A DNA stretch of 64,000 nucleotides from JAQUTK01 sp963677415 (GTDB lineage Bacteria > Bacteroidota > Bacteroidia > Bacteroidales > JAQUTK01). This document shows, one piece after another, positions 43,657 through 52,632 of this stretch (positions are counted from its first letter, which is position 1; each line of letters begins with the position of its first letter). The translations under genes and the position numbers were made by a program. The DNA is taken from assembly GCA_963677415.2 (NCBI GenBank), contig CAXXFJ010000034.1, positions 31,944-95,943 on the forward strand, given 5' to 3'. The notes beneath the pieces are model-generated. The model had not been told where the DNA came from. It searched no databases and saw nothing but the letters and a program-made list of their open reading frames with translations.

Positions 43657-44106
43657 ATGAATAGTATTAAAGAATATTTTGTCTCCTTCTTCAAAGGACT
43701 GAAATCACTATTAATCGGAATGAAAGTTACGTTACGTATCTTTTTCCGTAAGAAGACGACGGAGTGCTATCCCGAAAACAGAGATACGCTGATCATTGCT
43801 GAACGCTTCAGAGGGACACTGACAATGCCACATGATGCAGAAGGAAACAATAAATGTATTGCTTGCGGACTGTGTGAGATAGCTTGTCCCAATGGAACGC
43901 TACACATTGAAAGTGTGATTGAAGTAAATGAGGAGACGGGGAAAAAGAAAAAAGTATTGACAAGATATATGTATGATCATGGATCCTGCATGTTTTGTCA
44001 GATGTGTGTAAGGGCTTGTCCGCACGATGCGATCTGTTTTGATAACTCATTTGAACATGCAGTCTTTACAAGAGCAAAATTAGTGAAACAACTTAATAAG
44101 AAATAG
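43657..44106 (+). CDS. nuoI: NADH:quinone oxidoreductase subunit I
   Basis: NuoI carries two [4Fe-4S] clusters (N6a and N6b) in CIACGLCEIACPNG and CMFCQMCVRACPHD. The 149-residue length is close to usual. It starts 38 bases after nuoH and precedes nuoJ by one base. Confidence 0.96.
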   Translation: MNSIKEYFVSFFKGLKSLLIGMKVTLRIFFRKKTTECYPENRDTLIIAERFRGTLTMPHDAEGNNKCIACGLCEIACPNGTLHIESVIEVNEETGKKKKVLTRYMYDHGSCMFCQMCVRACPHDAICFDNSFEHAVFTRAKLVKQLNKK

Positions 44107-44107
44107 T

Positions 44108-44617
44108 ATGGAAATGACATTGAATGAAGTTGTATTTTATCTGTTGTCGGGTGTCATCATAGTATGCTCTATCCTTACAGTGATGACATCGCGTATCTTG
44201 CGCTCGGCAACTTATTTGCTGTTTGTGCTTTTCGCCACAGCAGGAATGTATTTTCAGATGAATTATTCCTTTATGGGAGCGGTTCAGTTGACTGTATATG
44301 CCGGTGGTGTAATCGTTTTATATGTATTCTCCATCCTGCTGACGAGTAGTCTGGGGGGGGATAAAGAACGTCCAAAGATCAAGCATATGATTGTCGGACT
44401 TTCAGCTGTTATTGTTGGAGCAGTATTGTGTATTTACATTATGCTGACGCATACTTTTCCTGCTTCAAGGTATGTGGCAGGTGAGATTGATGTGAAAACG
44501 ATAGGTCATATATTGATGGGAACAGAGAAATATCAGTATTTGTTGCCTTTTGAAGCAATCAGCGTTTTATTACTGGCTTGTATAGTCGGAGGTATTCTAA
44601 TAGCAAGAAAAAGATAA
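44108..44617 (+). CDS. nuoJ: NADH:quinone oxidoreductase subunit J
   Basis: NuoJ is a five-helix membrane subunit; the product of 169 residues has the conserved AGMYFQMNYSFMGAVQLTVY and AGGVIVLYVFSILLT region that forms the pi-bulge helix. It lies between nuoI and nuoK. Confidence 0.95.
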   Translation: MEMTLNEVVFYLLSGVIIVCSILTVMTSRILRSATYLLFVLFATAGMYFQMNYSFMGAVQLTVYAGGVIVLYVFSILLTSSLGGDKERPKIKHMIVGLSAVIVGAVLCIYIMLTHTFPASRYVAGEIDVKTIGHILMGTEKYQYLLPFEAISVLLLACIVGGILIARKR

Positions 44618-44620
44618 AAT

Positions 44621-44932
44621 ATGGAAATACGAATGGAATATTATCTGGTGGTGAGTGCCATCATGATGTTTGCCGGTATATATGGCTTTTTTGTCCGCCG
44701 GAATTTGCTGGGAATCCTGATCTCGATCGAACTTATGCTGAATTCAGTGGATATCAACTTTATGGTATTCAATCGCTATTTGTATCCGGATCAGTTGGAA
44801 GGGTTCTTCTTTACACTGTTTGCTATTGGTATATCTGCAGCGGAAACTGCAATCGCTATTGCAATCTGTATCAATGTATATCGTAATTTGAAGAATATCC
44901 AAGTGAAAAATCTGGATGAAATGAAGCATTAA
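44621..44932 (+). CDS. nuoK: NADH:quinone oxidoreductase subunit K
   Basis: NuoK is a three-helix subunit related to MrpC antiporter proteins. The product carries the conserved glutamate in LISIELMLNSVDINF and the second in AETAIAIAICI. Two in-frame ATGs (44621 and 44633) are possible; the second gives the more usual MEYYLVVSA start. The length of about 100 residues is normal. Confidence 0.95.
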   Translation: MEIRMEYYLVVSAIMMFAGIYGFFVRRNLLGILISIELMLNSVDINFMVFNRYLYPDQLEGFFFTLFAIGISAAETAIAIAICINVYRNLKNIQVKNLDEMKH

Positions 44933-44954
44933 TGATCAAAAACTAATTAAAGAG

Positions 44955-46871
44955 ATGGAATTTACATTATTCATACTTATTCTTCCCTTGGTATCTTTTT
45001 TGATTCTCGGCTTAGCCGGATATAAAATGAAACCTGCTGTATCCGGAGTCTTGGGGAGTATATTCTTGGGTGCGACCACCCTGCTTTCTTATGCTACCGC
45101 AGTAATCTATTTTACTGCTCCACGTGTGGATGGCGCTTTTATGAAGCTGATGCCATATAATATGGAATGGATGAACTTTGGAGGAACACTCCAGTTTAAC
45201 CTTGGTATTCTGCTGGACCCTATTTCGGTGATGATGCTGGTAGTGATTACCACAGTCAGCCTGATGGTTCATATCTATAGTATGGCTTATATGCACGGTG
45301 AAAAAGGTTTTCAACGCTACTATGCATTCTTAAGCCTTTTTACTTTCTCAATGCTCGGGCTTGTTGTGGCAACAAACATCTTCCAGATGTATCTTTTTTG
45401 GGAGCTAGTAGGTGTTTCTTCATATCTGTTGATCGGATTCTACTACACCAAACCAGAAGCGGTGGCTGCCAGTAAAAAGGCGTTTATTGTGACTCGTTTT
45501 GCCGATCTTGGCTTTCTGATAGGTATCTTACTTCTTTCCTTCTATACGGGTACATTTGATTTTGATAAACTCTGTTCATGCGATCCGGTATTGTTTTCCG
45601 GAGCTGTTCAGGCTTCTTTTCTGGGCTACTCTGTGATCAGTGTTGCTCTGGCACTTATCTTTATTGGTGGTGCCGGTAAGAGCGCGATGTTTCCGTTACA
45701 GATATGGTTGCCGGATGCAATGGAAGGACCAACCCCGGTGTCTGCTTTGATCCATGCTGCTACGATGGTTGTAGCCGGTGTATTTCTGGTTGCCCGTCTA
45801 TTTCCGGTGTATGAAGCATTTGCTCCGGATGTACTTCATGGCATTGCTTATGTCGGTGCTTTCACTTCACTCTTTGCTGCTGCAATTGCTTGTGTGCAGA
45901 CCGATATCAAACGGGTACTTGCCTTTTCGACCATTTCTCAGATTGGCTTTATGATGGTGGCGTTGGGAGTAAGTGGAATGGGTTCACATGAAGGTACCGG
46001 TTATATGGCTGGTATGTTCCACTTGTTTACACACGCCATGTTTAAAGCATTACTCTTCTTAGGTGCCGGTGCTATCATTCATGCGGTGCATAGTAATGAA
46101 ATGAGCCATATGGGAGGTCTTCGTAAGCATTTACCAATTACCCATATCACATTCCTGATAGCATGTCTTGCTATTTCAGGTATTCCTCCTTTCTCCGGAT
46201 TCTTTAGTAAGGATGAGATCCTTGCTGCTTCTTTCTCATTCAGTCCGCTGATGGGTGTAGCCATGAGTGGCATTGCCGGATTGACTGCGTTTTATATGTT
46301 CCGTCTTTATTACAGAATATTCTGGGGAACTCCATCCGAACATGCACATACTCCGCATGAAGCTCCTGCATTTATGACGGTACCATTGATCTTTCTGGCA
46401 ACTGTGACTTGTGTTGCCGGGTTTATCCCATTTGGAGAGTTTGTCAGCAGTGACGGACTGATCTATGAGATTCATTTGGACCCGACAGTTGCAATATCCA
46501 GCATTCTTATGGCGTGCGTTGCAATAGGACTTGCTACCTGGATGTATAAGAAAGGTACAAGTACAATGCCTGATCGTCTGGCTACAACATTTAGTGGTTT
46601 GCATATGGCAGCTAGTCATCGCTTTTACATTGATGAGGTGTATCTGTTTATTACCAAACGAATCATTTTTGATGGCATATCAACTCCAATTGCATGGTTT
46701 GACAGGCATATTGTGGATGGATTCATGAATGGTTTATCATGGATCGCCAATCGTGTCGCTTATCTGATCAGAGGTTTTCAAAGTGGCAATGTACAGCAAT
46801 ATGCATATGTCTTTTTAATAGGAACTTTTTTGATAGTTGCATTGGCTCTATCTCAATATATCAATTTCTAA
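44955..46871 (+). CDS. nuoL: NADH:quinone oxidoreductase subunit L
   Basis: NuoL is the distal antiporter-like proton pump with a long lateral helix. The 638-residue product has the proton-antiporter signatures FWELVGVSSYLLIGFYY, LPDAMEGPTPVSALIHAATM and the discontinuous helices. A long C-terminal helical segment follows. It ends 10 bases before nuoM. Confidence 0.97.
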   Translation: MEFTLFILILPLVSFLILGLAGYKMKPAVSGVLGSIFLGATTLLSYATAVIYFTAPRVDGAFMKLMPYNMEWMNFGGTLQFNLGILLDPISVMMLVVITTVSLMVHIYSMAYMHGEKGFQRYYAFLSLFTFSMLGLVVATNIFQMYLFWELVGVSSYLLIGFYYTKPEAVAASKKAFIVTRFADLGFLIGILLLSFYTGTFDFDKLCSCDPVLFSGAVQASFLGYSVISVALALIFIGGAGKSAMFPLQIWLPDAMEGPTPVSALIHAATMVVAGVFLVARLFPVYEAFAPDVLHGIAYVGAFTSLFAAAIACVQTDIKRVLAFSTISQIGFMMVALGVSGMGSHEGTGYMAGMFHLFTHAMFKALLFLGAGAIIHAVHSNEMSHMGGLRKHLPITHITFLIACLAISGIPPFSGFFSKDEILAASFSFSPLMGVAMSGIAGLTAFYMFRLYYRIFWGTPSEHAHTPHEAPAFMTVPLIFLATVTCVAGFIPFGEFVSSDGLIYEIHLDPTVAISSILMACVAIGLATWMYKKGTSTMPDRLATTFSGLHMAASHRFYIDEVYLFITKRIIFDGISTPIAWFDRHIVDGFMNGLSWIANRVAYLIRGFQSGNVQQYAYVFLIGTFLIVALALSQYINF

Positions 46872-46881
46872 TCATACGAAA

Positions 46882-48354
46882 ATGAATATACTATCATTAT
46901 TTGTCCTTATACCTGCGTTAATGATCGTGGGTGTGTTTTTGTCCCGCTCTATGCATGCTATTCGCAGCGTAATGCTCTCCGGGGCTCTATTATTACTAGG
47001 TCTATCCGGCTATCTGATAGCTCTGTATCTGAATATGCGTGCTGCCGGTGATCACTCACCTATGTTGCTTCTTTCAGATATTACCTGGTTTAAGTCTTTA
47101 AATATTCACTATACGATAGGAGTTGATGGTATCTCTGTTTTGATGCTGATGCTTACTTCTATTATTGTTGTAACAGGAGTGTTGGCATCCTGGAAGATGA
47201 CTCCACTTCCCAAGGAATATTTCTTATGGTTTAGTCTGCTGAGTGTCGGTGTGTATGGCTTTTTTATCTCTTTAGACCTCTTTACCATGTTCCTTTTTTA
47301 TGAGGTAGCATTGATTCCGATGTACCTTCTGATTGGTGTATGGGGCACAGGAAAGAAAGAGTATGCAGCTATGAAGCTTACGTTGATGTTGATGGGAGGA
47401 TCTGCCTTATTGGTTCTTGGTATCTTAGGGATCTACTTCGCATCAGGTGCAACTTCTATGAATATCCTTGAACTAGCTAAGGCTAACATCCCTATAGAGA
47501 TGCAACGGATTTTCTTCCCGTTGACTTTCCTCGGATTTGGTGTGCTGGGTGCTTTATTCCCGTTCCATACCTGGAGCCCTGATGGACATGCTTCAGCGCC
47601 TACTGCTGTTTCAATGCTTCATGCAGGTGTGTTGATGAAACTTGGAGGGTATGGTTGCTATCGTGTTGCTATTACTCTGATGCCTGAAGCTGCGCATGAG
47701 ATGGCTTGGATATTCCTAATTCTCACAGGAATAAGCGTGGTATATGGTGCTTATTCAGCCTGTGTGCAGACAGATCTTAAATATATTAATGCATATAGCT
47801 CAGTGAGTCACTGCGGTATGGTACTTTTTGCAATCCTGATGTTCAATACGACTGCGATGACAGGTGCAGTGCTTCAGATGTTGAGTCATGGATTGATGAC
47901 GGCTCTCTTCTTCGCATTGATAGGAATGATTTATGGACGTACTCATACCCGTGATATCCGGCTAATGGGTGGCTTGATGAAAATAATGCCTTTTCTGGGC
48001 AGTTGTTATGTGATTGCCGGTTTGGCATCCTTAGGTCTGCCGGGCTTGAGCGGTTTCGTTGCTGAAATGACTATTTTTGTTGGAGCATTCCAGCATACAG
48101 ATGTTTTTCATCGGGTACTGGTCATTGTAGGTACTTCATCTATTGTTATTACTGCGGTCTACATCCTGCGTGTTGTTGGCAAGTTATTATATGGAAGTGT
48201 TGTAAACGAAGAGCATACAAAGCTTACTGATGCAGTATGGTACGAACGCCTTTCGGTTGCTACTCTGATAATTGCAATTGTGGCTATCGGAGTTGCTCCG
48301 CTATGGATGAGTGATATGATACGTGAGAGTCTTGAGTTATTTGTAATAAATTAA
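46882..48354 (+). CDS. nuoM: NADH:quinone oxidoreductase subunit M
   Basis: NuoM is the second antiporter-like proton-pump subunit. The product of 490 residues has FLFYEVALIPMYLLIGVWG and FHTWSPDGHASAPTAVSM. I used the ATG at 46882, which begins MNILSLFVLIPA; an in-frame ATG at 46837 lies inside nuoL and adds a non-conserved stretch. Confidence 0.97.
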   Translation: MNILSLFVLIPALMIVGVFLSRSMHAIRSVMLSGALLLLGLSGYLIALYLNMRAAGDHSPMLLLSDITWFKSLNIHYTIGVDGISVLMLMLTSIIVVTGVLASWKMTPLPKEYFLWFSLLSVGVYGFFISLDLFTMFLFYEVALIPMYLLIGVWGTGKKEYAAMKLTLMLMGGSALLVLGILGIYFASGATSMNILELAKANIPIEMQRIFFPLTFLGFGVLGALFPFHTWSPDGHASAPTAVSMLHAGVLMKLGGYGCYRVAITLMPEAAHEMAWIFLILTGISVVYGAYSACVQTDLKYINAYSSVSHCGMVLFAILMFNTTAMTGAVLQMLSHGLMTALFFALIGMIYGRTHTRDIRLMGGLMKIMPFLGSCYVIAGLASLGLPGLSGFVAEMTIFVGAFQHTDVFHRVLVIVGTSSIVITAVYILRVVGKLLYGSVVNEEHTKLTDAVWYERLSVATLIIAIVAIGVAPLWMSDMIRESLELFVIN

Positions 48355-48357
48355 ACT

Positions 48358-49779
48358 ATGAATTATAGCAATTTTTTGTACATGCGTGAGGAGATCTCAC
48401 TCATTGTATTAATGGTCATCTTGTTTCTTTATGACTTGTTTGCAGGAAAGAAAGCTTTGAACTATTTTCAGCCTGTCGCTTGTGTTTTGTTTGCAATACA
48501 TACACTGATGCTTGTACTGCCCAGAGGCGCAGGAGAGACCTTTGGAGGAATGTATCAGTATAATGAAATGACTACATTTGTCAAGACAATTTTAAACGTT
48601 GGAACTTTGATTGTTTTCCTTTTATCTTCCAATTGGCTGAAGAGTGAAGGGACTATCCATAAACGTGGGGAATTCTTTTTTCTGACACTTTCCACTTTGC
48701 TGGGTATGTATTTTATGCTTTCTGCCGGCAATTTCCTGATGTACTTCATTGGGTTGGAAACAGCTTCTGTTCCTATGGCTTGCCTTATTGCATTTGACAA
48801 GTACAAAAAGGTCTCAGCGGAAGCCGGTGCTAAATATATCCTCTCATCAGCTTTTGCTTCCGGACTATCTTTGTATGGTATCTCTATGATTTATGGTTCT
48901 GTCGGGACTTTGTATTTCGATGATATCCCTGCTGGTATAAACGGCAATCCGCTTCAGGTTATGGCTTTTGCCTTCTTTGTAGTAGGATTGTTTTTCAAGA
49001 TATCACTGGTTCCTTTTCATCAATGGGCTCCAGATTCGTACGAAGGTGCTCCGACAACTGTAACAGCGTATCTTTCTGTTGTCTCAAAAGCATCAGGAGC
49101 ATTTGTCTTGCTCACTCTTCTTTATAAGGTCTTTGGTGGGATGGTAGTTCAATGGCAGGCTATTTTGTATGCAACGATAATTCTTTCTATCACAGTTGCC
49201 AACTTGTTTGCAATTCGTCAGAAGAATCTGAAACGCTTCCTGGCTTATTCATCTATTTCTCAAGCTGGATATATCATGTTGGGTGTGATTGGAGGGACGG
49301 CACTGGGTATGACCTCTTTGGTTTATTATCTGTTGGTATATCTCTTTTCCAACCTTGCCATTTTTGGCGTCATTTCCATTGTAGAACATCGCAGTGGCAA
49401 ACTGAATATCAGTGATTACAACGGATTCTACCAAACTAATCCACGCTTAAGTGTCGTGATGACTTTTGCTTTGTTTTCACTGGCAGGTATTCCTCCTTTT
49501 GCAGGCTTTTTCAGCAAGTTCTTTGTGTTTGCAGCAGCAGTTAATCAGGAGTTTTACTTGTTGGTATTTATAGCTCTGATTAATACAGTGATATCCTTGT
49601 ATTATTATTTGCTGCTTGTAAAAGCAATGTTTATCAATCCGAACGATGCACCAATTGCATCGTTCAGATCTGATAATTATACTCGTTTAGCATTGATCAT
49701 CACTACGGCAGGAATCCTTGTATTAGGTGTAGCAAGTAATGTATATGAATATATCGCATCCATGAGTTACGGCATGTAA
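48358..49779 (+). CDS. nuoN: NADH:quinone oxidoreductase subunit N
   Basis: NuoN is the third antiporter-like subunit. The 473-residue product has YFIGLETASVPMACL and FHQWAPDSYEGAPTTVTAYL with about fourteen helices. It closes the nuo operon; no nuoE, nuoF or nuoG gene occurs anywhere in the window. The next gene is convergent after 14 bases. Confidence 0.97.
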   Translation: MNYSNFLYMREEISLIVLMVILFLYDLFAGKKALNYFQPVACVLFAIHTLMLVLPRGAGETFGGMYQYNEMTTFVKTILNVGTLIVFLLSSNWLKSEGTIHKRGEFFFLTLSTLLGMYFMLSAGNFLMYFIGLETASVPMACLIAFDKYKKVSAEAGAKYILSSAFASGLSLYGISMIYGSVGTLYFDDIPAGINGNPLQVMAFAFFVVGLFFKISLVPFHQWAPDSYEGAPTTVTAYLSVVSKASGAFVLLTLLYKVFGGMVVQWQAILYATIILSITVANLFAIRQKNLKRFLAYSSISQAGYIMLGVIGGTALGMTSLVYYLLVYLFSNLAIFGVISIVEHRSGKLNISDYNGFYQTNPRLSVVMTFALFSLAGIPPFAGFFSKFFVFAAAVNQEFYLLVFIALINTVISLYYYLLLVKAMFINPNDAPIASFRSDNYTRLALIITTAGILVLGVASNVYEYIASMSYGM

Positions 49780-49793
49780 TTCATACCGCATTG

Positions 49794-51826
49794 TTACTTC
49801 CATTGGATGGAATACTTCACACCAGCCCGGCCCCAAAAGCCGGGCTGTGTTATATTGCCCAGATCGTAATAGTTAGTGTTCAAAAGATTGTTGATCTCTC
49901 CAAAGAACTGCCACTGACGAACTGAATAATTGATTCGGAGATCCACCAGACTGTATGCAGGGTATGACTTAATAGTAGTTATACCTTTGCTGATCTGAGC
50001 GAAAGTTCCTTCTCGTTTTTGCCAGCGAAAATTCCACCGGGCAGTAATTCCTTTCCATATCTTGTGATCAAGACTGGCGGTGAAACTTGTACTTTAGATA
50101 ATCCATCGCATATTGCGATTCAAAGCTGCTTTTCTTATTTTGTGTAATCCATGAATATCCCAATTGCATGGATTGAAGCAGACTCTCTTTGCCTAATAGT
50201 TCGCTGAAGGAAAAGCCGTAGTGAACTTTCCACCCCAAAGGTGTTGATGGAAGTATGATTGACAGATTTCCATATGCTATCAGGATGTACCCGTACCCAA
50301 TCAATCAAATTACTTCCTTGTCGGTAATAGCTGGTAATATTTCCTTGCAAGAGTGGAGTATGATATTTAATTCCTGTTTCGAATGCCTGAGATTCTTCCG
50401 GCTTCAGATTGGGATTTCCTCCGTTAGTTGCACTCTTGTAATATAAATCCGTGAATGTCGGCATGCGCATGGATGTGTTCCAGGAAGCATAGACAGTGAT
50501 ATTGTCACCAAAACGGTAGCTGCCATCCACTCCCGGATAGAAGTGAAGATCACGATCAAACGCAGTGTTATACAAAGCCATTGTACCTACAGAAAGAGTG
50601 AACTGTTCGAACAGAAAGTTGTGTTCAAGGAAATAACTGATGTTGGTTCGGTTGGCACTCTTTGTATATAACTTACCTGATTCAAATGGCACCCGGACCG
50701 TTGATTTCATCAGTTCGCCGAGATTGTTGCTCAGTACTCCTTCGTTGCGCAGTTCAGCACCGAAAGCACTCTTTCCCAGAGCAGAGTAGAAGTGAGCATT
50801 TAGGTTCAGACCATATACATCACTCTGGTGATAGTTGTATGTATCATTGCCATGTGTCAACTCGAATCGGTCATAGTGACGACTCCAGTACAAAGTAGGA
50901 GTGAAGTTGATTCGTCCGGAGCTTGTACCCTTCAAGGCAGAGTAGAACGAACGTACCCGTTCATATTGATTCGGATATTTTGCTGAATAAAAGGTGTTGG
51001 CATCATATCCTTTATCTGAGTAACCAAACTGAAAATCCAACCGGGTATCCTCCTGATTATCGTAACTGCTCTGGAAGAAAATGTTCTTTGCTTCGAACGC
51101 CGTATTGGTAGTGTAACCATCCGAACTTTTAAATCCGCCTGAAAGCTGATGCGCAAAGTGACCCTGACTGACAGAGAGTCTCGAACTTGCGTCAAACAGT
51201 CCGTGCTGACCTCCTGATAAACGGATCTCAGCATTGTTTTTTGTTGCAGAAGTAGTTGTGATGATGTTGATGGCACCGGTGAATGAGCTTGTTCCATATA
51301 CCCGTGCTGCAGGTCCTTCCAGGATTTCAATCCGGACAATGTCATCCAGTGAAATAGGAAGATCAAAGTTAAAGTGGCCGGTTTGTGGATTGGTGATGTT
51401 TGCTCCGTTGAGGAGTACGGTGATCTGGTCGAATGTGCCACCGCGGATAGAAAGGTCAGATTGAATGCCAAGTTCGCCACGCTGTCGGGCGTCTACGCCA
51501 ACGGCATATTCTAAGAGGTCTTGGATACTACCGGCAGGCGCCGCAAGAATTTCATCCCGTTCAATAACAGTCACCAGTTTGGCTGTTTCTGTCTCAGAGA
51601 GCGGCGCTCGCCCAACGGTGACCTCCACGTCACCCAGTTGTCTGGCTTGGATTGTGTCGCTGCTGATAACGGCATTCGCTTTTACAGGCACAGCACATGC
51701 AATCATGCTTACAGTGATGACACCATGTGAAACCACACGATGCAAACTGTTGAACATTGCATAGGGCTTGTTTGCAAAGCGCTTGAACCGGATAGCACGA
51801 CTTGTCTCTCGTTTTGTTTTGTTCAT
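49794..51826 (-). pseudogene. TonB-dependent receptor disrupted by two single-base frameshifts
   Basis: A TonB-dependent receptor of ~675 residues is encoded across three frames. The intact N-terminal part has an extended N-terminus (RFKRFANKPYAMFNSLHRVV), signal region, plug domain (LGIQSDLSIRGGTFDQITV) and most of the barrel. The first shift is at 50227-50229, where one extra base changes the frame after NTFGVE; the next frame (VHYGFSFSELLGKESLLQ) runs to 50083-50085, where a second extra base occurs; the last frame then encodes NLLNTNYYDLGNITQPGFW and ends YSIQWK at 49794. Both lie in three-base homopolymers. I chose the ATG at 51826, since a promoter element overlaps the earlier one at 51859. 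Cobalamin or iron-chelate uptake is possible. Confidence 0.88.
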
Positions 51827-51856
51827 AAGATTGATACTATAATTTTTAATTCGCGG

Positions 51857-51864
51857 CAAAGGTA
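51857..51864 (-). promoter_or_regulatory. predicted promoter of the TonB-dependent receptor pseudogene
   Basis: TACCTTTG on the minus strand matches TAnnTTTG about 31 bases before the ATG at 51826, so the receptor gene can be transcribed separately from trmN upstream. Confidence 0.6.
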
Positions 51865-51904
51865 GTGCTATTTGCCGAGTAGGGAAAATGAATCGTGGAA
51901 ATTG

Positions 51905-52618
51905 CTATTTCAGATTCAGATAATAATCATCGCAGAGTGCCTTATAAGCATCAGTATATTGATTCTTAAGGTCGCGCAACGCTAATTTCCCGTGGACGAC
52001 CGGTATGCGGGCAAAGCTGAAAGTCATCAAAACCCGTATTGGTTTTCCGCCTTCACTATTACATACATCAGTACGATGATTAAGAAAGAGATTTTCTTCC
52101 CATGCAATATCTTCCAGTTTATCAGCTGCATCGGCAGGAAATACGAAGGATGCCTTCCCTGTAGGAGAGAGTAATTGCGCGGTATGATGCATAAGAACCT
52201 CAAGCGGAAGCGTATCTGTATGACGGGCTTGATCTCTTGATGACTGACCCGATTTGAGTGCATTGATAAAGAAAGGAGGGTTAGAAACAATCAAATCAAA
52301 AGACTCAGGGGATTGCAGACTAAACTCTTGCAGAGAAGACCCAATCACTTTCATACGGGAGCTCCAAGGAGATTGCCTGAAGTTAATCTCTGCCTGTCTT
52401 GTTGCGCCTTCGTCGATATCTATTGCAGTAATTGATGCTTGAGAACGTTGTGCCAGCATCAAACCAATCAGTCCGCTGCCAGTGCCGATATCTAGAATCC
52501 TTGTAGCCGTTTGAGCAGGAGCCCATGCACCAAGCAATACTCCATCGGTGCCTACCTTCATGGCACACAAATCATGATAAACGGTAAACTGTTTGAATTG
52601 GAAATTAGGGTTGGACAT
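51905..52618 (-). CDS. trmN: tRNA1(Val) adenine-N6 methyltransferase-like protein
   Basis: The 237-residue protein is an SAM-dependent methyltransferase of the YfiC/TrmN6 type. The SAM-binding loop LDIGTGSGLIGLMLAQ and the catalytic NPPF in LIVSNPPFF mark an N6-adenine methylase; in E. coli TrmN modifies A37 of tRNA1-Val. The N-terminal FTVYHDLCAMKVGTDG matches the family. It is the third gene of a minus-strand run from DUF362, 14 bases after the polyferredoxin gene. Confidence 0.9.
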   Translation of the reverse strand: MSNPNFQFKQFTVYHDLCAMKVGTDGVLLGAWAPAQTATRILDIGTGSGLIGLMLAQRSQASITAIDIDEGATRQAEINFRQSPWSSRMKVIGSSLQEFSLQSPESFDLIVSNPPFFINALKSGQSSRDQARHTDTLPLEVLMHHTAQLLSPTGKASFVFPADAADKLEDIAWEENLFLNHRTDVCNSEGGKPIRVLMTFSFARIPVVHGKLALRDLKNQYTDAYKALCDDYYLNLK

Positions 52619-52632
52619 GAGTTCTCAACGGA

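Noticed and set aside
46837..46881. Upstream in-frame start of nuoM inside nuoL
   Set aside because: It adds a non-conserved stretch; MNILSLFV at 46882 is the usual start.
49823..49847. CAGCCCGGC / GCCGGGCTG hairpin as the nuo terminator
   Set aside because: It falls within the receptor pseudogene's coding sequence for a conserved ITQPGFWGRAG stretch and has no T-run, so it is likely chance.
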